Of a stretch of 64,000 nt of DNA, positions 23,842 to 34,400 are shown piece after piece. The translations under genes were made by a program, and so were the position numbers. Position 1 is the stretch's first letter; every line of letters begins with the position of its first letter. Source of the DNA: Actinomycetota bacterium (lineage in GTDB: Bacteria; Actinomycetota; AC-67); assembly GCA_041658565.1 (NCBI GenBank), contig JBAZZY010000011.1, forward strand, positions 1-64,000, given 5' to 3'. A model generated the notes under the pieces. That model did not search any database. It was given only the letters and a program-made list of their open reading frames with translations, and was not told the origin of the DNA.

Positions 23842-26800
23842 ATGCGCGTTCGGGTGGTTCTTGTTGTTCTCGCAATCATCGGAAGTCTGTTCGGGGCGGC
23901 ACACGCTGAGAACACGTTTCCCCTTGGGCCGCCGAACGACCCGCTCTACGACCAGGCGGAGGAGGCTCCCGAGCAGTACGGGGTGAATTCCGAGCAGTGG
24001 TACCTCTACTCGTTCATGCCCAAGGGCGCGCCGCTCGCGAAGGACCCGGAGAACGCGGCCGGCATGTCGGTCGATCGCGCGTGGCGCGACTTCTCGATCG
24101 GAACGCCGGATACGGTGATCGCCTACGTCGAGGGCGGGATCAACTGGCACGCCGACAACGTCAAGGAGATCGCGGACAAGGTCTACCTAAACCGCGATGA
24201 ACTCGGCAACTGCATGGCTGGTTACCAGGACAACGGCGACCCGTGGTTTAACGCGCTCGACTTCCCGGCGGTCCCCGAGGCGAACGGCAACGGGTTCGTC
24301 GATGCGGAGGATGTGATCGTCGCGTGCTCGAATGGCGCAGACGACGACGGTAACGGTTACGTCGACGACATCTCCGGATGGGACTTCTACAACGACCAAA
24401 ACGATCCCGGAACGGTGGACTCCGCCTACACGCACCCGAACGCTCAGATGGGGCGCGCGGCTGCATTGACGAACAACGGGATCGGCGGAGCGTCGCCGTG
24501 CCCGCTGTGCACTCTCATGCCGATCAAGGGCGGAGCCGAGGCGCTCGATCGTTCCGACGACCTGGCGCGCGCGTGGATCTACGCGACCGACCAAGGGGCC
24601 GACGTGGTGGTCTCGGAGACCGCCGCGATGGGGTATTCCTCGTTCCTCACCCAGGCCGCCGAGCACATCGCGCACTCGGGGAGCGTTCTAGTCGAGTCCT
24701 CCAACGACTTCGATTCCACCGACCACCAGGGCGGGATGTGGCATCCGCATTCGATCCCCGGGAACTCGGTGGTGACCGACATCGCGGGTGCGCCGACGAA
24801 CCCTCTGACCGACCGATCGATCACGACATTCCGCGCGCGCTCGGGGTTCTCGTCGTGGGGAACCCACAACATGTTCTCGTTCTCGTCCATCAAGGGCACG
24901 ACGTCGGAGGTCTCGGGTGTCGCGGGCGGCGTTCTCGGATTGGTCATGTCATACGGACGCGAAGCCGCCGCGCAGGGGCTGATCGCAAGGCCTTTGACGG
25001 GGTTGGAGGCAGCCCAGGTTCTTAGAGAGTCCTCCTCCGACGTGGACGACGCGTCGCTTTCCTGGCCGGGGAAGCCTGGGTGGGACGTGCAGTACGGCTA
25101 CGGAAGGCCCAACGTTCACAAAGCTTTGGACGCGATCAGTCGTGGCGACATACCTCCGGTCGCCTCGATCGAGTCCCCACGTTGGTTCTCGTTGTTCGAC
25201 CCCAAACAGGAGTCGAGTGTGGAAGTGACCGGCGTCGTGGATGCAAGCCGGGCGGAGTCCTTCCGGTGGGCCATCGAGGCAGGAATCGGCGCGGAGCCCG
25301 AATCCTTCTTCACGCTCGGCAAGGGCGTCGGCGAGGGCGCGGGATCTGTGAGCGCGACGCTGTCGATGTCGGACATCCCGAAGTCGTTCTGGAAGGCCGC
25401 ATTCAAGCTCTCGAAGACCAAGGCGCTCGAGTCCAGCGAGCAGTTCACCGTGACGCTGAGGTTGCGCGCCTGGGACGATGAAGATCGTCTCGGAGAGGAC
25501 CGCAGAACGATCGCGGTGCACCACGACCCGGCCGCGCTGTCGGGGTTCCCGAAGCGCATCGGTGCGGGCGGCGAAGGGCAGCCGGCGTTGATGGACTTGA
25601 ACAGCGATGGCCGCAAGGAGATCGTGTTCGCCGACAGTGACGGCGTTGTGCACGCGCTGGACTTCCGCACCGGGAATGACATCAGCGGTTGGCCGGTCAA
25701 GACCGATGCGCTTGCTCCACTGAGAGGCGCAGCCGCGTCCGGGGACGTTGTCGTCGGCAACGAGCCGGTGCCGAACAGCATCGCCGTCGGGGACGTGGAC
25801 GGCGATGGAGCCGTCGAAGTCGTGGCGACGTCGACGAACGGCAAGACGTATGTCTGGGAGGCGACGGGCGCGCGCGCGCCCGGTTGGCCTCGTGCGCTCG
25901 ACAAAGATGTCACCAGGCCGGCAATACCTCGCCCGAACCTTGCCTTCACGCGCTTGCCGATACAGGGAGCGTTCTCCTCTCCGGTACTCGCGGACCTGAA
26001 CGGCGATTCCGCGAAGGAGATCATCCAGGCCGGGTGGGACGGCTTTATGCACGCATGGACGGGCGACGGCGCCGATCTGCCGGGCTGGCCGGTCAAGGTC
26101 GTGCACCCCGATCACGCGGCACCTCTCGGGCGAGACATCTTCGTGAACGATCAGAAGCTCAGCTCGACTCCTGCGATCGCGAATCTCGACGGAGCCGGTC
26201 CGCCCGAGGTCGTGATTCGGAGCCAGTATTTCCACACGCTCGACAAGGACCTGCAGCCGGCCGGGGTCGCGCACGTGTACGCATGGCACGCGAACGGAGA
26301 GCCGGTGCAAGGGTGGCCAGTGGAGATCGACCAGCTCTTTGTCTTCTACGGAAGCGCGCAGGAGTTCATCACCGAAGGCGCCTCCTCGGTGGTGGCCGCC
26401 GACGTTGAAGGAGACGGCCGGGACGAAGTCGCGGTGAGCTTGATGTTTTCGCCGACCTGGCTGTTGGACGGTTCCGGTAGGACTCGCGGCGCGTACGGGA
26501 CGATTCCGAATCCGACGGCCGACGTGGTCGGAGGGCAGTCGCCGCTTACGGTTACAGAGCGCCAGGTGCCGGTGGACGCACCGGTTTCCTTCACGACGAG
26601 CGGAGCCTTTGGACGCTTCGGCGGAGTGCTCTCCTATGCGGAGTCGGCGAGCAATGCCGCGTCCACGGGCGGCGCGCTTTTGCTTCCCGGCGGCGGCATG
26701 CCGATTCGCAACGCGATGCGCGCGTTCGATGCCGTCGGCGGTGCGCCGCATCCCGGGTTCCCAGCGTGGCAGCAGGGCTTGAACTTCCTCGGCTCACCGG

Positions 26801-27099
26801 CGATCGCGGATGTGACCGGCGACGGGAAACCCGAGATCCTCGGCGCCGCCGACAGCAGCGCGTTTCACGCGTGGAGCCGGCTGGGCAAGCAGGCGCCCGG
26901 GTTCCCGAAGTTCACGTCGGGGTGGGCGTTGTGGGGCCCGTCGGTCGGCGACTTGAACGGCGACGGACTCGTGGAAGTCGTTCTCACCGCGCGCGAAGGC
27001 TACTTGTTTGTCTGGAGAACGCCGGGGCTCACGAGCGGACTTGAGTGGGCGAGCTGGCGCGCGGACCCGGCGAACACGGGGCACTACTCCGCAGACTGA
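23842..27099 (+). CDS. Secreted subtilisin-like (S8) protein with degenerate triad and seven FG-GAP repeats
   Basis: GGAGGAG at 23831-23837 supports the start. The 1,085-residue protein has a signal peptide (residues 1-22), then an S8-like domain (about 60-430). At the usual Asp site the sequence is IAYVEGGIN (E97), and H198 fits the His site in THPNAQMGRAAAL. SSNDF (N288) fits the oxyanion Asn. The Ser motif GTSxxxP is replaced by GTTSEVSGVAGG (352-363), with Thr354 at the Ser position. After a beta linker, seven FG-GAP/VCBS repeats (for example DLNSDGRKEIV, DVDGDGAVEVV, DLNGDGLVEVV) make a probable calcium-binding propeller to the end. It is probably a binding or inactive protease-like surface protein. 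Confidence 0.75.
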   Translation: MRVRVVLVVLAIIGSLFGAAHAENTFPLGPPNDPLYDQAEEAPEQYGVNSEQWYLYSFMPKGAPLAKDPENAAGMSVDRAWRDFSIGTPDTVIAYVEGGINWHADNVKEIADKVYLNRDELGNCMAGYQDNGDPWFNALDFPAVPEANGNGFVDAEDVIVACSNGADDDGNGYVDDISGWDFYNDQNDPGTVDSAYTHPNAQMGRAAALTNNGIGGASPCPLCTLMPIKGGAEALDRSDDLARAWIYATDQGADVVVSETAAMGYSSFLTQAAEHIAHSGSVLVESSNDFDSTDHQGGMWHPHSIPGNSVVTDIAGAPTNPLTDRSITTFRARSGFSSWGTHNMFSFSSIKGTTSEVSGVAGGVLGLVMSYGREAAAQGLIARPLTGLEAAQVLRESSSDVDDASLSWPGKPGWDVQYGYGRPNVHKALDAISRGDIPPVASIESPRWFSLFDPKQESSVEVTGVVDASRAESFRWAIEAGIGAEPESFFTLGKGVGEGAGSVSATLSMSDIPKSFWKAAFKLSKTKALESSEQFTVTLRLRAWDDEDRLGEDRRTIAVHHDPAALSGFPKRIGAGGEGQPALMDLNSDGRKEIVFADSDGVVHALDFRTGNDISGWPVKTDALAPLRGAAASGDVVVGNEPVPNSIAVGDVDGDGAVEVVATSTNGKTYVWEATGARAPGWPRALDKDVTRPAIPRPNLAFTRLPIQGAFSSPVLADLNGDSAKEIIQAGWDGFMHAWTGDGADLPGWPVKVVHPDHAAPLGRDIFVNDQKLSSTPAIANLDGAGPPEVVIRSQYFHTLDKDLQPAGVAHVYAWHANGEPVQGWPVEIDQLFVFYGSAQEFITEGASSVVAADVEGDGRDEVAVSLMFSPTWLLDGSGRTRGAYGTIPNPTADVVGGQSPLTVTERQVPVDAPVSFTTSGAFGRFGGVLSYAESASNAASTGGALLLPGGGMPIRNAMRAFDAVGGAPHPGFPAWQQGLNFLGSPAIADVTGDGKPEILGAADSSAFHAWSRLGKQAPGFPKFTSGWALWGPSVGDLNGDGLVEVVLTAREGYLFVWRTPGLTSGLEWASWRADPANTGHYSAD

Positions 27100-27307
27100 G
27101 TTCTCGGGCACGGAGCTGTCGTCGGTCGGGCCCCGGGTCGTCCGCGATTGCGCGCGCGATTTCGTAGGGTTGCTCCCCGCAGTCGCTCGCGCGCGCCGTT
27201 TCGTGCCGTCCATATGACGTGATCAGGCTATTCAGGTCCACCCGCCTGGGCAGCAGACTTGTGTCAAGACCGTGGCGCTCTTGGAGCGCGAAGAAAGGGG
27301 GCGGTCG

Positions 27308-27556
27308 ATGCAGTTCCTCGTGAGGCAGGTCCATACGCCTGCGCACTGCCCGAAGGAGCGTGGTGGCTCCAAGACCCTCTACGACCCGGGCGCGCCGGTG
27401 AAGCTTGAGCGGGTGCTGGGGGACTTCCCCCACCACACGGTCTACTACCTGGTCGAGGCGGAGCGGATCAACGATGTGCAGAAGCTCTTGGATCCCGGAG
27501 CGGCGCACTGCACTTCCGAGGTCATTCCGGTGTCGGAGGAGTCGATCACTCGATAG
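27308..27556 (+). CDS. Small protein of a conserved unknown family
   Basis: The 82-residue protein starts MQFLVRQVHTPAHCPKERGG after a GAAAGGGGG site. The order is a beta strand, Cys-Pro loop, YDPGAP segment, HTVYYLVEAERINDVQKLL and CTSEVIPVSEE. This strand-helix-strand order resembles small ferredoxin-like dimeric alpha-beta barrel proteins (NIPSNAP/GYD/DUF3303-like). The two Cys residues are at the expected strand ends. It is followed 35 bases later by a membrane protein gene in the same direction. No function known. Confidence 0.6.
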   Translation: MQFLVRQVHTPAHCPKERGGSKTLYDPGAPVKLERVLGDFPHHTVYYLVEAERINDVQKLLDPGAAHCTSEVIPVSEESITR

Positions 27557-27591
27557 CAGGTGCCTCAACGCGGATCGAAAGGGAGGTTGCG

Positions 27592-28329
27592 ATGGACTAC
27601 TGGCGACGTGAGCAAGTGGGAGTCGCATCGGGGATAGGAGCCGTGGCGCTCTTGGTTGTAGCAGGGGGCCTGGTCACGTCTTATCCATCTTCCGGTGCCG
27701 ACGCGCAACTGATTCGAACGTTCATTCTCGACAACCGCACGATGCTGCTCGCGCAGTCGTTTGTGATGGCGTTCGGGGTCGTGGCGGCGTTGTGGTTCTT
27801 CGGCAGTTTGCGCAGCACCTTGCGGCGCGCGGAGGGAGGTACCGGTCGCGTGTCGGGCATCGCCTTCGCGGGAGGGGCTTCCGCGCTTTTGGGCATGCTT
27901 GCGGGATGCGGGCTGACCATCACGCTTGCTAACCGTGTAGCCGAGACGGTCGATCCCGGCGTGACGCTGGCGCTATGGCAGCTCAGCAACGTGGCGTTTG
28001 CGCTCGCGGGCTTCGCGTTCGCGCTCGGAATCGGTGCGGCATCGCTGGTCGCTTTGCGGACGGGAATCGTGCCGAGATGGATGGCCCTGGCGGGCGTGGT
28101 CCCTGTGATGTTGAGCATGATCGGGCCTATCTCGATCTTCTACGAGAGCGGAACGATGGGGCTCGGCGACGTCGTCCCCGCCCTGGTGCCGTTCGTCGGC
28201 GCGCTGGGCTGGATCCTCGCTGCGAGCATCGTGCTGACTACGAAGCTGAAGGCGCCGGTGGAGACCGCCGTCGCCCGTCGCAGGATCAGCGACATCTCAG
28301 AGGAGCCGCCCCAGGCAATCCAACTGTGA
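27592..28329 (+). CDS. Six-helix membrane protein, DUF4386-like
   Basis: AAAGGGAGG lies upstream of the ATG. The 245-residue protein has about six hydrophobic segments: residues 10-28, 50-70, 85-110, 120-148, 158-178 and 188-212. The extracytoplasmic segment after the first helix is short. The layout resembles DUF4386-type proteins of unknown function. It ends shortly before a strong hairpin terminator shared with the convergent giant surface-protein gene. Confidence 0.6.
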   Translation: MDYWRREQVGVASGIGAVALLVVAGGLVTSYPSSGADAQLIRTFILDNRTMLLAQSFVMAFGVVAALWFFGSLRSTLRRAEGGTGRVSGIAFAGGASALLGMLAGCGLTITLANRVAETVDPGVTLALWQLSNVAFALAGFAFALGIGAASLVALRTGIVPRWMALAGVVPVMLSMIGPISIFYESGTMGLGDVVPALVPFVGALGWILAASIVLTTKLKAPVETAVARRRISDISEEPPQAIQL

Positions 28330-28353
28330 GTGTTCGGTTACCGACGGCCGCAA

Positions 28354-28386
28354 CGACAAACGGCACGCTATGCGTGCCGTTTGTCG
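28354..28386. terminator. Bidirectional hairpin terminator with 15-bp perfect stem
   Basis: CGACAAACGGCACGC (28354-28368) pairs perfectly with its complement at 28372-28386 around a TAT loop. It sits between two convergent genes (ends 28329 and 28404). The T-run after it is weak, as in many actinobacterial intrinsic terminators. Confidence 0.75.
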
Positions 28387-28403
28387 GTCTTCGTTGCCTC
28401 TGC

Positions 28404-31400
28404 CTACGGGAGGCGGATCGAAGTTCTGCCCGCCGACTCCGTCACCGGCCCGACTGCTTGCCGCTGGGATGCGCTGCTCTTTCCCGGGACCCCGCGGAGA
28501 CCTGCGCTGCTGCCCTCCAGCGGAGAGGAGATGACCACGATCGTGATCGACGAGACCGTTCCCTTGTTACCGAACGTGTCGGTGGCCGTCGCATTCACGG
28601 TGTATGGGCCTGACAGCAAACCCGTTGCCTGAGCCGTCCACGGGACGGAAGTACCGGTCGGCGCAGACAGCACCGCAGTCACCGTTGTTACGGTCCCGGT
28701 CGCATCGATGAAGTCGACCGTGACGTCGGCGATTCCGACTGCATCTTGCGCGGTCCCCTCGACAATCACATCCGAACCCGGCAAGTAGAGCGCGCCGTTC
28801 TCGGTCGTGAATCCGGCCGCCGGTGCCGTCGAGTCGATCGCGAAGTTCCGCACGACGGCCTCGCCGACGTTTCCTGCGGCGTCGGTGGCGGTCACCGAGA
28901 TCGCGTGTGCTCCCTCGGTGAACTGCTGGGTGAACGCCCACTTCCCGGCAGAGTCGGCACCGGTGGTTCCGAGCGTCGCGGTGCCTTCCTTGATCGTGAC
29001 GACGGCGTCCTCCTCCGCGGTGCCCTCAACGGTCACTGAAGGCGTCGTGAGGTGGGCACCTTCGACCGGCGATGTGACGTCCGGGGCGTCGGGAGCGGTC
29101 AAGTCCACATTGAACGTTCGCGAGGTGGCGGGACTTGACCCAACCGGGTTGGATGCAGTTGCCGTGATTGTGTGCGAACCCTCCTCGAAGGTCTGCGTCA
29201 GCGACCAGTTCCCCGACGAATCGACGGGCGGGGTGCCGAGCGTCGTCGTTCCCTCCTTCACCGTCAGCGTCGATCCCGGAGACGCGGTTCCGGCGATTGT
29301 GACACTGTCATCGGGAAGGGCCGCATCCTCTGCCGGCGACGTGATCACCGGAGCCGATGGAGCGTGGGTCACGACCGAGAATGTCCGGGTCGATGTCGGA
29401 CTGAAGTTGCCGGCGACATCGCCCGCAATCACCGAGATCGTGTGCGAGCCGTCCGCGAACGGCAGGACCACGGACCACGTTCCGCCTGTCGCCGTCGTCA
29501 CGCCGAGGCGGTCTAGTCCCTCGTAGATGCTGACCTCGGAACCGCTCTCGGCCGTTCCTTCGATCGTCACGGACGACGATAGGAGCACGGCGTCGGCCGC
29601 CGGGCGAGCGATGGTCGGCGCGGTCGGCGCGACAGTGTCCTTGGCGGCCTTCTTGGACGCCACCGCAGTGTTGCCTGCGGCGTCGGTGGCCGTTGCGCGA
29701 TAGGTGATCTCGCCGTCGCTAAGTCCGGACACATCGATGCCCGAGACCGACCACGTGGTTCCGGTGACCGTAGCGGCCTTGGCCGGGGTCGTGGTCGTGC
29801 CGTCGGTGGCAACGACGGTGACGGTTGCTCCGGCTTCGGTTGTGCCCTCAGCCGAGGTGTCGGCCTTGTTCCAGGAGTTCACCGGATCGGTGACCTTGGA
29901 AAGAAGGAGCACTGCGGCGATGTCCTTCGTCGCGGTCTTGGATGCAGTAGCAGTGTTGCCCACCGCATCGGTGGCCGTTGCGCGATAGGTGATCGGTCCG
30001 TCGGCCAAGCTGGATACATCGATCCCCGAGACCGACCACGTGGTACCGGTGACCGTGGCGGCCTTGGCCGGGGTCGTGGTCGTGCCGTCGGTGGCAACGA
30101 CGCTGACCGTCGCTCCGGCTTCAGTCGTTCCACTGGCCGAAGTCGAGGCCTTGTTCGCGGAGTTCACCGGATCGGTGACCGTTGTCACTGCAACCGCCGG
30201 GGTGGCGGTGTCCTTGGTCGCGGTCTTAGTCGCCACCGCGGTGTTGCCTGCGGCGTCGGTGGCCGTCGAGCGATACGTAATGGTTCCGTTGGACAAGCCC
30301 GACACGTCGATGCCGGTAGCCGACCAACCCGTTCCGGCGACCGTCGCGACCTTGGCCGGAGTCGTCGTCGTTCCGTCGGTGGCAACGACGCTAACCGTCG
30401 CTCCGGCTTCGGTCGTTCCACTGGCCGAAGTCGAGGCCTTGTTCGCAGAGTTCACCGGATCGGTGACGTTCGTCACCGCAACCGCCGGGTCAGAGGTGTC
30501 CTTGGCGGTCTTCTTGGATGCCACTGCGGTGTTGCCCGCGGCATCGGTGGCCGTTGCGCGGTAGGTGATCTCGCCGTCGGCAAGTGCCGACACGTCGATG
30601 CCGGTAGCCGACCAACCCGTTCCGGTGACCACAGCGGCCTTGGCCGGGGTTGTGGTCGTGCCGTCGGTGGCAACGACGCTGACTGTCGCTCCGACTTCGG
30701 TCGTTCCACTGGCCGAAGTCGAGGCCTTGTTCGCGGAGTTCACCGGATCGGTGACCGTTGTCACCGCAACAGTGGGGTCAGAAGTGTCCTTGATGTGCCC
30801 GGCGGAGGCGATCGTCGAGACGTTTCCGGCCGCGTCTTTCCACTGTCCCTTGAACGCGAAGGCTCCTTCGGGCAGCTCCGACGCGCAGGCGCCGTTCACG
30901 GAGCCCGATCCGCTCGCGGCCACGTTCTCCCACGGGCCGCAGTTCGCGGCCGGGGTGTGGCCTTCGGAGTCCTCGAACCAGATGGTCGCAGACTCACCCG
31001 TCGTGCCCGACCAGTTTGCGGGAAGCGACCCGGCCGCGGTCTCGGCGGCGTTCATGAAGTTGTCCGAGTCGACGATCTCGACCGTGCCGGCAGGTGCGAC
31101 CGTGTCCTTGGCGGCCTTCTTAGACGCCACCGCGATGTTGCCTGCGGCGTCGGAGGCCGTTGCGCGATAGGTGATTTCGCCGTCGGCAAGCGCCGACACG
31201 TCCAGGTCTTCGACCAACCAGTCCGTGCCGGTGACCGTGGCGGCCTTTGCCGGAGTCGTCGTCGTGCCGTCGGTGGCAACGACGCTAACCGTTGCTCCGG
31301 CTTCGGTGGTGCCCTCAGCCGAAGTCGAGGCCTTGTTCGCAGAGTTCACCGGATCGGTGACGCTCGAAAGAACCAGCGCAATCGTCGCGTCCTTGGTCGC

Positions 31401-34400
31401 AGTCTTGGACGCGGTGACGGTGTTCCCCGCTGGGTCGGTGGCTGTCGCGACGTAGGCGATCACGCCGTCGGCAAGCCCCGACACGTCCAGGTTGTCCACA
31501 GACCAGTCCGTGCCGGTGGCTGTGGCAGCCTTGGTTGGGGTAGTCGTTGTGCCGTCGGTGGCAACAACGCTGACCGTTACTCCAGACGGAGCGGTGCCGC
31601 TTGCCGAGGTTGTCCCCTGGTTGGCGGCGTTCACCGGATCGGTCACCATCGTCACGGCGGTCGGCGTCGCGCTCACGCCGAAAGCGAATTCCTTGACGGC
31701 CGACATCCTGTTGGCGTAGTCGGTTCCCGTTGTCTTAGCCGCATACGGGCTTCCGCTTTCCGGCAGAGAACCGCCGCCCGATGGCGTGAAGACGACTGTG
31801 GATCCATTGATGGCCACAGTGCCGCCAATGAGTGTGTTGAGGCGGTTGCGGACCTGCATCGTGCCGCTCTTGAGTTCTTCCGAGTAGGTCGCCTCGACGG
31901 TCGCGGCTGAGGGGACGTAGACCCCGTCGGCGGGACTCGTCGACACGATGCTGGGCGCTTCGGTGTCGACTACGAAGGTGACGCTCGTCGATGCGGTGCC
32001 GGGGTTTCCGGCCGCATCGGTCTGGCGCGCGCCGATCTTCCGCCGTCCGTCGCCGGGCGCCATCGTCACGCTCTTTGACCAGTTCCCCGCGGCGTTCGCG
32101 GTGGCGGTTCCGAGACTTGACTGGTCTTTCTCGTCGCTGACTTCGACGGTCGCGCTCGGCTCGGCTGCTCCCGAGACGGTGAGCGTTGTCGATGCCACGA
32201 TCTCGTTTGCGGCAGGGTTGGAGATCGTCGGAGGAGCACTTGGCGCGACGATGTCCTTGGTCGCAGTCTTGGTTCCCGGCGCCCCTTGGTTCCCGAATGC
32301 GTCGGTCAGTTTGACGTCTGCCGTTAGGGTTCCGTCGGCCAGGCTGGTGACATCCACCGTGGCGGAGTAGTTGCCCAGCGAGTCGACGGATGTCTCAGCC
32401 TCGACCTTTGTGGTCCCGGCGCTGCTCGTCACGAGGATGTGCGCGACTGCGAGTTCCTCGCCCGTTCCGCTGACCGTGACCGCACCCTTATTGGTGTTGT
32501 TGACAGGGTCCGGGGCGATTTGCACCGTCGGCGCGTCGGGCGCCGTTGCGTCTTTGTCGACCGAGATCGTGGTCGTGGTCTTGTTCTCTGCGGTGTCCTT
32601 TGATTCGACCGTGACTGTCAGGGGGCCGTCATCGAGTCCGCTGACGTCGAGGGCCCCGAGGGAGTACGCACCCGTCGTCCCATCGGCCGTCGTGGTGCCG
32701 GTCTTCGGGGCCGTAAGCGGGTCGGAGTCGTCGATCCCGATGGAGATTGCGGAGCCCTTCTCGGCCGAACCCGAAACCGTCAGGTTGTTGTCGTGCTCGG
32801 CGTTGATCGGCGTCGGAGATACAGACACGGTCGGTGCGCCTGGAGCGGTCGTATCGACGACGACGGTGCGCGCGTTCGACGCAGCAGAGGTGTTCGTTGC
32901 GTCGTCGAGCTCCTTCGCCGTATACGTGTGCGAGCCGTCGCTCACGTCGTAAAGCGTGAGGCTCCAGTCCGTTGACGCCGTGGTGGCTTGTCCGACTTCG
33001 TTCGCGCCTTCGTACAGCACAATCGTGCCGGGTTCGGCTGCCGTTCCGACCAGTGTGAACGTGTTCAGGCCGATGATGGCGCCCTCAATCGGAGACGTGA
33101 TTGCTGGGGCGTCCGGCGCCTTACTGTCGTGCCGGAACGACCGAGCGCCGGAGGCCGGGCTCTGGTTCCCGGCGGAGTCCGTCGCCGTGGCGGTGATGAT
33201 GTGCGCCACGTCGTTTTCGATCCCGAAGGGCAGTTGGACGTCATACGAGCCGTCCGACGCGGGGCCGCCGGCAAGAAGCGTTGTCCCCTCGAAGATCGAG
33301 ACCGTTGAGCCAAGCTCGGCGGATCCGGTCACGTGGACCGGTTGCGCCTTCGTCAAGGACCCCTCTGCCGGCGTTGCGATTGTCGGCGCTGCGGGAGCCT
33401 GGTTGTCGATCGTGAAGGAGAACTCGGTCGTCGTCGCTCCCGACCCCGCCGTCATAGCCGTTACCCGGGCCGTATAAGGGCTGGCCGCCTCCGTCAGAGG
33501 CTCATCCGGGGTGAAGGAGATGGAGCGCTTCCCGCCGCTTACCGAGGTCGGTCCGCTTAGCGCAACGGATCCGGAAACCGGTGTCCCCGTCTTGTCCTTC
33601 AAGAGGAAGTCCGAATCGGGCGGCGACTGAAGGTCGCGGTCGTAGGTGGCGGTTGTCGATCCAGCGTTGCTCGTCTTCACTTGCGCGCCGTTTGCGGGCG
33701 ACGTGGACAGCGATGCCGGTGGAGCCGCGCATTCGTTGTTGCCCGGGAATGTGCCGCCGCTTGGGAAGTAGTTGGCAGAACCGTCGGACCCGAAGCTGAC
33801 TTCGGACGCATTGTCCTCAACGCCGTCGAGCTTGTTGCCGCACACGGTGCTGGCGGTGACCGTCTTCGCGAGCGTCTGGATGCCGGGGCTGTCGAGACCG
33901 CCGGGGCCCTGGACGGTCGCTGCGATGTTCACGGCGTCTGCCGACGTGTACTTGAAGTTGTTTAGGTACGCGCTCACGTCGGACGAGCCGTTCAGCACGA
34001 GACCACGTTGCGCGCCCAGGTTCGGAACCGGCTGGCCGACGGGTCCGATGGTGTTGTCGCGCACCACGATGCTACGGCTCGCTTGCGGCTTGGCGCTGCC
34101 GGCGAAGAGCTTGCCCATGTCGTCTACGACGCCGATCGCACCGAGGTCGGAGTTCTCTGTGTCCGGAGATGCGATCACGATGATGCCGTTGCTTTCGATC
34201 CGGCCGTTGGCCGAGTCGCTGACGACGATGCCGCCGCCGGGCATCGGGGCGCCCGTAGAACTGATGCGGGTGCGTACGCCGTTGCCCTCGATCGAGAATC
34301 CGTTCACACCGATGAGGTTGATCCCGAGGCGTCCGGCCGCGTGGACGTCGGCGGCGTCATTGCTCAGGGATGCGATTTCCTCAAGGCGTCCCAGGTTGTT

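Noticed and set aside
24949..26751. 600-codon minus-strand frame opposite the FG-GAP protein
   Set aside because: Antisense shadow with low-complexity Arg-rich sequence.
29989..31455. Repeated plus-strand frames (VPVTVAALAGVVVVPSVATT type) opposite the giant gene
   Set aside because: They mirror the Ig repeats on the other strand; hydrophobic appearance comes from antisense Thr/Asp codons.
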